From positions 124,001 through 188,000 of the forward strand of contig JBAJFE010000009.1 of NCBI GenBank assembly GCA_037903355.1: 64,000 nucleotides of DNA, read 5' to 3'. Of the stretch, positions 12,473 to 22,370 are shown piece after piece. Positions within the stretch are counted from its first letter, which is position 1. Every line of letters begins with the position of its first letter. Source of the DNA: Trichuris trichiura (Eukaryota > Nematoda > Enoplea > Trichinellida > Trichuridae). Under the pieces are notes generated by a model. It saw only the letters and a program-made list of their open reading frames with translations. It ran no database searches and was not told the origin of the DNA. The translations under genes were made by a program, and so were the position numbers.

Positions 12473-15400
12473 ATGAACCACAAGTGAAACGGATCAGATC
12501 AAATGCTGTGGACTCTGTAATGTGAATTCTTTTTTTGATCTTTTAGGAGAAACTGTAAATGTGTGGTCGATTCCAATTCTAGTCAATGCTGCCATGTTCT
12601 GTTGCGCAGTTTGCATTGCGCACGGCAGCTGCGAGCTCAGGAGGAGTCGTTTCTGCAAGCGGTTATCACGATACAAGTGCAATTATTTTTTTTAATAAAC
12701 AATTTATTGTGCAGTTGCTTTTTTATTGCAGGCCACGATCCGATCATTCTTGACAAGGAGACGCCTATGTACCGCTACTAAGTATGCATTCTGACCGCCC
12801 ATTGTGATAGTTCTATCGAATTTTTCTCAGAAGTGAACTAGAGACTAAATTTACAGTAGGCAAGGCATTGTTTCAGACTTATTAGAATCCGTTGCGGCCC
12901 AGAATCTCCAATCGCTAAACTTGATTACCTTCTCCTCTTCTACTCAGTTGATGCAAACTAAACTTGGAAAACAATTATGTGTGTGTGTAGTTCTCATCTT
13001 TAGGTTTAGGCAAGGGCAGGAGAGAATGTCCGGTAAACTCGAAATTGTTGCCTTTCAGAAGTTTTGTTTTTCGGCACTTCGTCTTAGATCCATTAAAATA
13101 ATCGGTGGTAAATGTGTTTCTTGCGCCTTTTCGATTGAGTAACGTTATTAAGTGCGGATGCACCAGTTGTTGCATTGTTGTTGGCTTATAATGAAAGCGT
13201 GCAAGAAACATTTCAGCGAGTTCGTTAAAACTGACTGAAGTGTACTATTTAAGCAAACTCCCAGTATAGTGATCTGCCCCTCAGAGAGAAATTAAAGAGG
13301 AAGGGAAGTGAGCAAAAGATGGAAGTTTGTCCCTTCATCTAATGACTGAACGCGAAGATCGCATTGAGAAAAAGTGCAATTATTTCTGCGCTGATTTTTT
13401 GAGGTACGCTAGATGGAACCGTCTCAAAAGTTCCACGTAGACCTTTATAGGAGGATTCATACGCAAAAAATCATTAATCATCATGCGCTCCTAAGAAGAC
13501 GCTTCATGTTTTGTATCTGTGCTTTGTTAACTTTCTCACATATGGTTTTCGTCTGGTGCTTTTCGTAGCACTGTAATTCCGTTTTTATAGGTTGGAATTC
13601 TTTACTATGTTTTCTGCTTGTACAAGCAGCGACAAGAGATTGCCTTTACCTAATGGTAATGCGGAAATAGCACGAGCTTACGTTGCTTACATAAATTTTA
13701 GCGCTCAGTGCATTCCCGGTTGTGAGACGCGTTGTTTTCTTTCGTTTATATGAACAAGATGGAGAGGTAATTCAATGGATGAAAAGCACTGTTTCTTGTT
13801 TCTTTTTTCAGCTGTTCCAATGCTTATGCCGATATCTACTGATCAGCATTGAGGCGAAAGAATTGAAGGTTTGTGACCATATGAAGTTAGTATATATTAA
13901 AAAGTGATAATTTGAACACCACCATTATGCAAGTGCGTTGTGCAGAAATTTTATTTAAAGCTCAGTTGGCCAACAGGTGCTTCCGTAATGCCGTTTTCTT
14001 TATGATAAAGCAGACAGTACATGCATAAGGACAAAGTAATTAGTGTTGAAAGAAATAGTATGTTCATAATTGTATTAATTTAAACGATATTCTTTGTTTT
14101 GCGTTATCGTTCTGTTGTTGCGGCCCACTTGGTTAGATGGGAAGTTTTCAGGTGAACTTTAGCGTTTTGGCGGCATCTACAAGTACGGTACTCTCTTGGT
14201 CGCGGATAATGGAAAGGATTCTTTGCTATTGCGTCGTTTGTTTGGAAAAGTTGCGTGTAAGAAAGCTTCTCGACTTCTTACTTGTGTATCATTAGCAAAA
14301 TTAGTACCCGAAGCGTCTTCAGCTTCTTTCGTAAAACGTTCAAGCAATCGGTGGTTTCGACTAGCTGGAAATAGGAAGCGTACAGCTTTAATCATTAACT
14401 TTAGCCTTTTTCTTTTATAATGCGTAGTGTTTGTCCGAGTTCCAAATGAAATAGAATGTTGTGGCAAACGTCTTTATCTTTTATAAATTATGCGCACTAG
14501 TAAAACAGCATATTTTTGCGCTCATTCTCAGCGTACAGGTTAAATTGATATTTAGGATTGGTAATTTTTGAATTTTTAGCTAGACATGGCAACGGAAGCT
14601 ACGCTTAATTTGTACCTTCATCTGTTGTTAACCTACACGTCCTTGGATAAGTGGGTTTTTGTGTCCTCAGAGAGCGGTAAGAACATGACTCGGTTTGATA
14701 TTCATTAATGGTTGCTTCAGGAAGTGACTTAAAGAAACCTTTAGAGAAGCTTTGCAGCCATTTGCTTAACTGTTTAGTATCAGACGGCTTTTATCCTAAA
14801 ATTGCGGTAAACTGAAGTATCAGTGGAAGAAAAAATCGTTAGTCTTCTCCTTTTTCGGTTTAAGACACTGCTTAAGCATGGTCTTTGTCGTCACAGTGTT
14901 CTATTCAAGCCAACTTCCCTCTCAGCTGTGTTTTCCTTAACACTCAGGTCGCAATCTATACACCTGTTACTACTTTATGTCAAGTACTAACTATGTTTAG
15001 GCCTCTTGTTAATTCAGGTTTACCTGGCGATATCCTTCATCTTTTTATTGTTTACGTTTTGTCAATGCCAGCACTAACGTGGCACCTAAAAAACATGGCG
15101 AAGAATGTAGGCATCAAAGCCTTGGCGTGATCTCGTACATTGTGTACAGATTATTATAGCTTAAAACGACTTTTCTGAACGGCACGTTGCTTTCTCGTTG
15201 CACTGAGTATCTGTGTACATCTCCGCGCAGAAGTGGAACATTCGCCGAGCTGTTGCCAGGCTACGATGTCTGTCTTCTTGGGAATTTGATTCATTTAGTA
15301 TACATGGAAGCTTTATCTTTTAAGTCAGATCGTCACGTCTGCGTGGTATGTTTTCTTGTTCGCCCGTTTTTAAGTATACGCCTGTGATTTTTAATATGTA

Positions 15401-18356
15401 TATGTAGGAATGTCTAAGCCAGATCGTCTCCCGTTGCGCCAAGAACGTGGTTTGCCGTCAAACTTCTGTCACCTACTGGCATCCTTTCTTGGGCTGGTAT
15501 AGTTGTGAATTGGAGGCCAAGTATGGAGCAGATTAATTAACGGAATCACTTTATGCATCACTTGCAATTTTAGCCTTCAGGAAGCTCTACCGCATGTTTT
15601 AAAACAGATACAACTTCTCTGGCATCGCACGACCGTGGGTTTTTTTTTCCGCAGTGTTTTGGAGGAACCATCGAGTTGTGTTGAAAAGCTTGTTCCTGGA
15701 CGAGGTTCATTGCAGTTCCAGGAAAAGAAAGGCAGCAAACGATTAGGTACGATCATGTTACTTTCAAGTTGCTTTCACGATATCAGTTAATTAGTTAAGG
15801 ATTTCTTCGTAAGTGGAAGCTGTCTCCTACCCATAACAATGCTCAAATGGCAAGCGAAAGGCAAGCCTGTGTTTTGACAGAACTTGTATCCGTTTTGACG
15901 TTTTACCAAAAGCTTCTAACAATTTTTACTCCTCTGAAGTACGATCTCCTAGCTGGTAAGTTGCTGCTGTAGTTCCAAAGTTTGTCATTTCATATATTCA
16001 GGTCTCTGCTGTCAGGATAAACTGCTACCCAAATTGTGGACTTCGTTCGTTTCGTCTGACGTACCAAATTCAGTCACGTATCACCTGAATCTTTTAAAAG
16101 AAGGAACACCCGAAGCAGATTCCATTTTGAAAAGCATTAGTGTTTTCTTTGAGTCTGCTTCTTATTTAATCACGTAACAGACAGGAACCTAGCAAAAGTG
16201 ACCTACGTCATTTTCACTCTTTCAGCATTGCAGACGACTATGAGTTATTCACGATAGAAAAACCATTTAGCGTTGCACAACTAACGGAAATGGCCCTCTT
16301 TTGCAATCTGTTCACTTTTCGGAGTATATGGGAAAATTATACTGGTAAATAGGCCTAAAGAATGTTAGCACTGTAGTGTTCCTGCCAATTTTTGCGGTGC
16401 AACTTTTGCAGATGTTCAAGCAGCATGCAACAACGAAACATTCCTTGTACTTTGTGGCTTCTTAATTTTAATATACAACCGTGACTGTCGACGCTCGTTT
16501 ACTCCTGAAGGATTTTGGCTAATTAAGTACGCTTGAAGCTCCAATTTGCTCCGCATAATGAATTGCGTGAATAGGGACCTTAAAGCAGCTACTTTTCTCG
16601 CAGAAGTAGACAGAGGTAACCTTCGAGCACAGTTCATAATACAACGAATTCCACATGTTATACCTCGCAAGGAGGTTCGAATTGTGGAATGCGAAATGAA
16701 CGCAATTCTTACGCTGAATTCTTCAGAGGATCAAATTGTTTCGGAAGTACGTTACTTCAGAAAGACTGTCGAACACGCTTACTCGTCAGCTTGACAAGCA
16801 ACAAACAGTCATAACCGTCCATCGGTCTAGAATAGTAGAAGATGGTTATCGACAGTTGTCGCTACTGTCAGGATCTGTTCTCAAGGGTGTTGTACGGGTG
16901 AAGTTTATAAATGAGCAGGTTGCTTCTTTGACAATTTAACAACTTATTAGTTTTTCATTGGCACTGTTTCAGGGATTGGATGAACCAGGTATCGATCAGG
17001 ACGGCGTGTTCAAGGAATTTCTGGAAGAGGTCATTACTCGCGTTTTTGACCCTTCTTTAAATCTTTTTAAGGTTATCCGCGCCAGGTTTGTCGGTTCGTT
17101 AAATTTCGCCATTATTCTTTAAAGCTATCTACCGAAGGCCACATGTATCCATCTTCCACATCGTGCTTACAAGAAAACTACGTTTCCCTCTTCGAATTCA
17201 TTGGCAGAATGTTGGGCAAGGCAGTTTTTGAGGCATAAAAACGGTGTCAGCGAAATTTTCCTATCTTTATTCGTTGGCAGGGCATCGTTGTCGACGTATT
17301 TTTGGCGAGATTTGTGCTAAACCACATTATCGGCAGATCACCTTCCAAATACTATAGTTGCATAGATGAGCTGGCATCTTTGGACGCTGATTTATATCGG
17401 CAGTTGTCTTTTATCAAGGTACTTCTTCACTATTGGATACTGCTTGCCTCAGTTAAAACTCCATTTGTCTCAGCACTACGAAGGAGATGTTAGCGACTTA
17501 GGGCTGACCTTCTCTTGCGACGAGGATGTAATGGGTGCGATAGTCACTCACGATCTGCGTCCCGGCGGTAGGACTATTCCTGTGACTAATGAGTCAAGGT
17601 GAGCTCCTTTTGGCCGTTTTAAAAATAGTCAATGAAACTACCTTAGAATAAGTTATGTTCACCTTATGGCTTATCATCGTATGCACATGCAGATTAAGGA
17701 TCAGTTGGAGGCATTCGTTCGGGGCTTTCATGAACTTATCAGTCCTGACTGGTTAAAATTGTTCTCAGCCGAGGAATTTCAATTGATCTTGTCTGGAGAT
17801 GTAAGCGACATTGATCTGCAAAATTTGCGCAAGCATACGCAGTACTTTGGTGGTTTTCATAACAATCATCGAGTGATTAAATGGTTATGGGAAATCTTGG
17901 CAAACGACTTCACTGCAGACGAGCGCCGCCTGTTCTTAAAGGTGCCATTCAGAAATTGGTGTAAAATGTTCAAATATTCAGCAGTAATTCCGTACCATTT
18001 TGCAGTTTGTGACGAGCTGTTCAAAACCACCATTGCTTGGATTTGAATACTTGGAGCCTCCTTTTTCCATTCGATGCGTAGAAGTTGCCGAAGATCAAGT
18101 ACTACTTTTTTTCTTTTCCCTTGCGCTATTCTGTTTGTATAATTCGACTGGACGTTTTGAACAGGACGAAGGCGATACGTTGGGTAGCGTCATCAGAGGT
18201 TTCTTGGCTATTCGTAAGAGAGATCCGGTTGGACGTCTCCCAACGTCTTCAACGTGCTTCAACTTGCTCAAATTACCTAACTATCAAAAGAAAGCTACTT
18301 TAAGGGAGAAACTACGCTATGCTGTCAACTGCGGTACAGGTTTCGAACTGTCATGA
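12473..18356 (+). CDS. UBE3C: HECT-type E3 ubiquitin-protein ligase, UBE3C family
   Basis: Twenty-five exons join in perfect phase: 12547-12676, 12732-12781, 13591-13655, 13702-13766, 13812-13868, 14580-14676, 14721-14806, 14865-14947, 15001-15106, 15160-15345, 15408-15520, 15574-15746, 15881-15955, 16002-16173, 16226-16344, 16412-16526, 16575-16674, 16727-16918, 16973-17071, 17125-17232, 17281-17418, 17474-17598, 17647-17941, 18006-18098, 18165-18356. They encode about 1010 residues; human UBE3C is near 1080. A tiny first exon, 12473-12483 (ATG AAC CAC AA), fits by phase but is uncertain. An N-terminal IQ-like motif ([18 protein letters not shown]) and an alpha-helical middle lead into the C-terminal HECT domain: [43 protein letters not shown], then the catalytic cysteine in [14 protein letters not shown] and the terminal GFELS. 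The enzyme extends ubiquitin chains on proteasome-bound substrates. The intron at 17233-17280 uses a GC donor. Confidence 0.93.
12999..13056. repeat. fragment related to hairpin element D, inside a UBE3C intron
   Basis: The stretch taggtttaggcaagggcagg, continuing agagaatgtccggtaaac, matches taggcttaggctaggccagg and agaagatggccggcaaac in the loop of the inverted-repeat element at 19832-20088. It lies within the 809 nt intron 12782-13590 of the ubiquitin ligase gene. A longer open frame crosses this intron but is out of register with the rebuilt exons and has no recognisable motif. Confidence 0.4.
13869..14579 (+). other. 711 nt UBE3C intron with an unexplained open frame
   Basis: The flanking exons join in phase across this interval (…AKELK then [11 protein letters not shown]). 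A frame open over 14196-14420 is rich in Lys/Arg/Ser/Leu, but it has no ATG near its start and no family motif I know. I treat it as intronic. Confidence 0.5.
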
Positions 18357-18506
18357 TGTTGTTCACATAGTGAAATGTCTTGGTCATGTGAGTAAAGGTT
18401 CGCAGCTGTTTGCTGCATTAGCTTCCTTTGTTGCGTGATCGCCCTACTCTATATGCCATGCCATGCGCAGGATATTGGCCATTAATTGTGCTCATAGGTT
18501 TTTTCA

Positions 18507-19104
18507 ATGGAAGAGAGCAGCAGCGATTCATCGACCAGTGAAAAGAAACTGGCAAAGTTGGCGGTTTGTATCGCCTTCCCTGATTCTACAGGTTCGGTAC
18601 TCAGGTTGTTTGCTTTTTCCACTTGCGCATAATCGTAAACAGAAACGTTTTAGTTCATCAGCAACTGTTCCAAGCATCCCTAGAAAGGTTGTCACCTTTG
18701 AGGAAAAGCTGCTTGAAAAGCTAGATGAGCATATTTCAGCGTAAGCGCGCTATATTGGATGTATGATCAATAATTTGCTAACTTTCAGTCGGTTTGTCTT
18801 TGCAATGAGAGAAGACGCAGATCTGAGCTCCTCTCAAAAAACTGTTGAAAATGAAAATGGTGGGGTGCGGCTATTTCTTCAAAGTGAAGTATTATTATTG
18901 GATAATGAGATTGAAGAGTCACCTATCTCCTTCAGTAAGCAAAGCGACAAAAGCCGCTCTGCAGTTGACCGAATTTTAAAGCGTTTACAAAGAAACCGTC
19001 ACAATGATTTGTATTTTAAGCGAAAATCTGACATGTTAAGAGAGGCTGCGGTTAATGTTGATTTGGTTAATAAAAACTCACAGATGTTTCGTTCGGACGA
19101 GTGA
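18507..19104 (+). CDS. CUSTOS-like small nuclear protein (C12orf43 family)
   Basis: Three exons, 18507-18563, 18643-18740 and 18789-19104, join in phase to 156 residues. The start MEESSSDSSTSEKKLAKLA is a Ser-rich acidic opening. It is followed by VTFEEKLLEKLDEHIS, GGVRLFLQSEVLLL and a late DMLREAAVNVDLV segment. The order (Ser-rich start, a helix of the form 'F..kL...LD..I', a 'G.RLF..S' strand, then a C-terminal 'REAAV') matches what I recall of vertebrate CUSTOS, a nuclear-envelope protein linked to Wnt signalling, but the similarity is short. The gene begins only 150 bp after the stop of the UBE3C gene on the same strand, with an AG just before the start (ctcatag at about 18491-18497). 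This is compatible with a downstream operon gene receiving a spliced leader. Confidence 0.55.
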
Positions 19105-19831
19105 AGGGAAAGCTCAATTTTTTGCCGTGAAAGCGTTTTCAATGTTACATTATATAATAGGGCTTTTGTAGTTTTAGTTGAACATTTCTACTGAAGTTGC
19201 TCTATAGTCATTTAGTCTCGCCAGCGTGTTGAGATTTGCTCAGCAGGAAAGGAACTTCTCCCGTTAACTTTCTCTTGTGCTGAGTTGGGCAAAGTACCTT
19301 TCGACTGCTGAATAATGCACATGTACATACATTTTTTTCTTTTTTTCTCTTTTCGTAACGAGTTTTTAAATGTCTTTTTGAAAAAAACTTTTACGGTTTT
19401 AACCCGTTTTTTCACATAACATTTATTGTTATTTTTTCTTCTACATCCGTTCGCAGTACTTTTAACCCGTTGTTTAATTTGTTCAAAATCCCTTCGTAAA
19501 ACGTAATTTCTCAGTGCGGGACAATGGAGCTTCGTGTGGTATATTAAGCTGCTATGTTGAAGTCCAGCGTAATTTCCGTCCGGAACTTTTGTGTCTGCTT
19601 GTGCTCAGTCTCAGCGGTAAAATTAAAATTATTTTGCCTGTTTCAACGGGATATATTCCGTGATAACACCTCAAGATAAAACACCTTATTGTATTTTCTG
19701 TTATTCTGCAAATTTCTGAACGTTTAGCATAGCACACAACTTCAGCGTAATAATGTTTTGTTTGCTTTTTTTAAGAATGGAAAGTTTGAAATGTGATTCT
19801 CCATTCAAAGTACTAAGTCTACCCAGACGGC
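19105..19831. other. intergenic, no gene recognised
   Basis: Holds the second copy (about 19325-19400) of the dispersed sequence also seen at 8580-8685. No exon is seen. Confidence 0.45.
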
Positions 19832-20088
19832 GTCCGAATTCGGCCCTCCGTCGGCTGAGGCGATAACTTCAAACGGCAATACGCGACGATATTGCGTACT
19901 GAAGTGTGATTAGCGCAGCGTCCTTAGTGAATGCTGGAGATTATTGACCCATAAACCTTATGTTAAGACTTAGGCTTAGGCTAGGCCAGGAGAAGATGGC
20001 CGGCAAACGTATTGTTCCATTGCTCCTTAATCCGCATTTGACCTCTTTTGAAGTTATCGCCTCAGCCGACGGAGGGCTGAATTCGGAC
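19832..20088. repeat. inverted-repeat element D
   Basis: Arms of 42 bp, 19832-19873 and 20047-20088, are inverted copies with a single mismatch (gtccgaattcggccctccgt on the left against the reverse complement of acggagggctgaattcggac on the right). They enclose about 173 bp. Part of the loop recurs at 12999-13056. No open frame is present. It is probably a non-autonomous mobile element; target duplications are not evident. Confidence 0.75.
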
Positions 20089-20531
20089 TAGACCACTTTC
20101 AGGTTGTCGTCGCTACCTGTCCTCAGCGGTGAATTAAAGACTATTACGGATAGCTGAGTAATAAAACGTTTTACCGTAAAAACCTGTTGACCTGTAAAGA
20201 AGAGTCTCCTCAAATGCATTCATAGGAAGGCCAAAATGAAGAATTGATGAGTAATGGATTTCTCATTCTATGCACTCGCAGAAATCCCATGTCGCTCGTA
20301 GTTACTGCGACCAGTTATGTCTATCAGACTTCGTTCATTAACATTTGTAGCACCGATAGGAAATAGAATTTGTGGCATCATTAGTATCGTAATGTAAAGT
20401 TATGGTTTAAAACGAAAATAGGGAGTTTTAAACTGTCACCGTATTAGTTTTCGCATAGCTACCTATCCTACTCGAATACAGTATTTGCCGTTAGGCATTT
20501 CACGCTTTGCAGCAGTGATTCGAACTCCAAA
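20089..20531. other. upstream region of EGF-type gene 1
   Basis: AT-rich, with no exon seen. The last 20 bp before the ATG (agtgattcgaactccaaa) resemble the sequence just before the ATG of gene 2, so the proximal leader has been duplicated with the gene. Confidence 0.4.
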
Positions 20532-22370
20532 ATGACGCTCAGGACTTTACTATCTACCTTTATCTCTATTCAAGTTACCACTGCAATTTTATCGTCCACT
20601 TCGGACAGATGTCCAAGTAAAAGTGGAATGGGCGTTATTGGCTATCGCAAAAAAGACGAGTGTATAAGTTTTATTAAAATCCCGGCAGCGCAGTTATGGC
20701 AAAGAGCTCATGCTCTGGCTACGTTGAATAGTTTATGCGAAAAGAAATTCATCGGAGGTAAACGTTATGCTTTTTTATACGCAGAAGATATTCAATTCAA
20801 TGAAGAGTGGCGCCGAAACTTGGTCCCTATGCGTTGCATGGGCCATTTTGTTCTTCTAAACGCGTATGGCTATGACTGCACTCATAGAGTTCTTAGAGCG
20901 GGTTTCGAATGTAGCATGCAGGTACAATACGTAGCAAAGGGTGATGAGCAGCAAGCCACTTTTCGTCATTTCAAAGGTACTTTCTATCCCAATACTTTTT
21001 TTGGAGACCATAGCGACCTGCAGGTTGAACGGTTCCAGACTGCTGAGTATTTGGACTTTCTTCTTGGCAGAAATTATCCAGCATGCCCAACTTATGAAAT
21101 GCGCAGTGACGGCTACCATGACACGGATCCGTATAAGTGCAGTGCAGACATTCTTTGGGGCAAGGACTATCATGTAGCCTGTACACATAAACCATACAAA
21201 AACTGCAAGGCTGAAAAGGAAGACTATTGTCACTATCACGATTTTGATCAGAAATGGTATCGCTATATCGTTCGCATTGCTCAGGCGCCAGATCCGCCCT
21301 ACGGTATATCGTGCCCTTCCGACATACCAAAGGACTGGAAAGTGGAGTGTTCACCTACCTGTAGAGGAAATTGGAGTGACTGGACCGGTGAACCATCCCA
21401 AGTAAATTTAAGGTGCGGTACAGTTGTGCTGGAGAAATTTAGTCCAGCTAATAAAGATGATCCTCCATGCAACAAAGCTTCAGAAACGTGTTGTGTTGCA
21501 AGAAAAGTTAAAACATATAGTGTTAACTGCACTGACTTTGCATTCAATACAACAATAAACCTGAAGGCAGTTGGCTGCGTTAATGATGGAACGTTAGGAA
21601 AGGACTCTCGTGGTCATTTTATGTGCATGTGTACTGACAGATACAACGGAATTCGATGTGAACATGACGTCTGCGAAGGAAAATGCAAGAATGCGGGGAC
21701 GTGCATTCCAGGTATGGGCAAACCGAAATGCATTTGCCGGAGAGGTTACACAGGAGGCGACTGCACAGAAGTCGTGATTTCATGCGGTAGTAAAGGTGTT
21801 TGCGAAAACGGTGGATCCTGTATAACGTACAGCATGGGTAGAGAAGAAGTTGCATATTGTAATTGCAAAAAGGGATATGGAGGAGCTAATTGTGAGCATT
21901 CAGTTGAGACATGTGAAGAGAACAGTTGCAACTATCACGGCGTATGCACAGAAAACAAGGAATATGGAACAATTGAATGTACGTGCTATGATGGCTTCTC
22001 AGGGCAGACCTGCAATTTCGATAAAAGAACTAAAAAGGCGGTAGACCGAGCCTTGGAAGCCAATGTCCCAAATTTGTTAGGTTTAGTGATTGGGTTATTA
22101 CTAGGGTTCGTGGTGTTAACGTTTTGCTTCGGTGGAGCAGTTATTCATCATAGAAGAAGGAGAAGACGTCATGGACACAGTTCTGACTCAAGTTTGTCCT
22201 CATACATGTCATCTCGCGCTTCTACTTTCTCTACCACAATGTCCACATTATTTGGGCGCACGAAGCGCCTTGCAGCAAGCCGGAAGACTGTTAAAAACAA
22301 AAAGGCAGATACACGCTCCGTAACTAAAGCTAAGTCTAAAAACGTCGGTATTTCCAAACATTCACATTAA
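20532..22370 (+). CDS. EGF-repeat type I membrane protein, paralogue 1
   Basis: A single uninterrupted frame of 612 residues, unlike the intron-rich neighbours. Residues 1-21 form a signal peptide (FISIQVTTAILS). An N-terminal cysteine-containing domain covers about 26-320, with conserved blocks EEWRRNL, MRCMGHF, CPTYEMRSDGYHD, HKPYKNC and CPSDIPKDWKVECSPTC. The short GNWSDW segment is faintly thrombospondin-like but is not a proper type 1 repeat. Four EGF-like modules follow at about 349-377, 381-411, 418-455 and 461-494, each with the CxCxxGYxGxxC pattern (for example CICRRGYTGGDC). A membrane helix lies at about 514-537, then a run of eight Arg/His and a Ser/Thr/Lys-rich cytoplasmic tail. 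The likely site is the cell surface. I do not recognise a named family, so the function (adhesion or ligand binding) is only inferred from the EGF modules. Confidence 0.88.
   Translation: MTLRTLLSTFISIQVTTAILSSTSDRCPSKSGMGVIGYRKKDECISFIKIPAAQLWQRAHALATLNSLCEKKFIGGKRYAFLYAEDIQFNEEWRRNLVPMRCMGHFVLLNAYGYDCTHRVLRAGFECSMQVQYVAKGDEQQATFRHFKGTFYPNTFFGDHSDLQVERFQTAEYLDFLLGRNYPACPTYEMRSDGYHDTDPYKCSADILWGKDYHVACTHKPYKNCKAEKEDYCHYHDFDQKWYRYIVRIAQAPDPPYGISCPSDIPKDWKVECSPTCRGNWSDWTGEPSQVNLRCGTVVLEKFSPANKDDPPCNKASETCCVARKVKTYSVNCTDFAFNTTINLKAVGCVNDGTLGKDSRGHFMCMCTDRYNGIRCEHDVCEGKCKNAGTCIPGMGKPKCICRRGYTGGDCTEVVISCGSKGVCENGGSCITYSMGREEVAYCNCKKGYGGANCEHSVETCEENSCNYHGVCTENKEYGTIECTCYDGFSGQTCNFDKRTKKAVDRALEANVPNLLGLVIGLLLGFVVLTFCFGGAVIHHRRRRRRHGHSSDSSLSSYMSSRASTFSTTMSTLFGRTKRLAASRKTVKNKKADTRSVTKAKSKNVGISKHSH

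Noticed and set aside
12921..13142. Open frame of 73 codons as a UBE3C exon or separate gene
   Set aside because: The flanking UBE3C exons join in phase without it, and it overlaps a repeat fragment related to element D.
14196..14420. Open frame of 74 codons inside UBE3C
   Set aside because: Exons 13812-13868 and 14580-14676 join in phase and match the family alignment without it.
20856..22357. Several antisense and out-of-frame open frames of 60-130 codons across EGF-type gene 1 (and the same in gene 2)
   Set aside because: They are shadows of a well-supported coding frame; the conserved cysteine and EGF pattern exists only in the sense frame.
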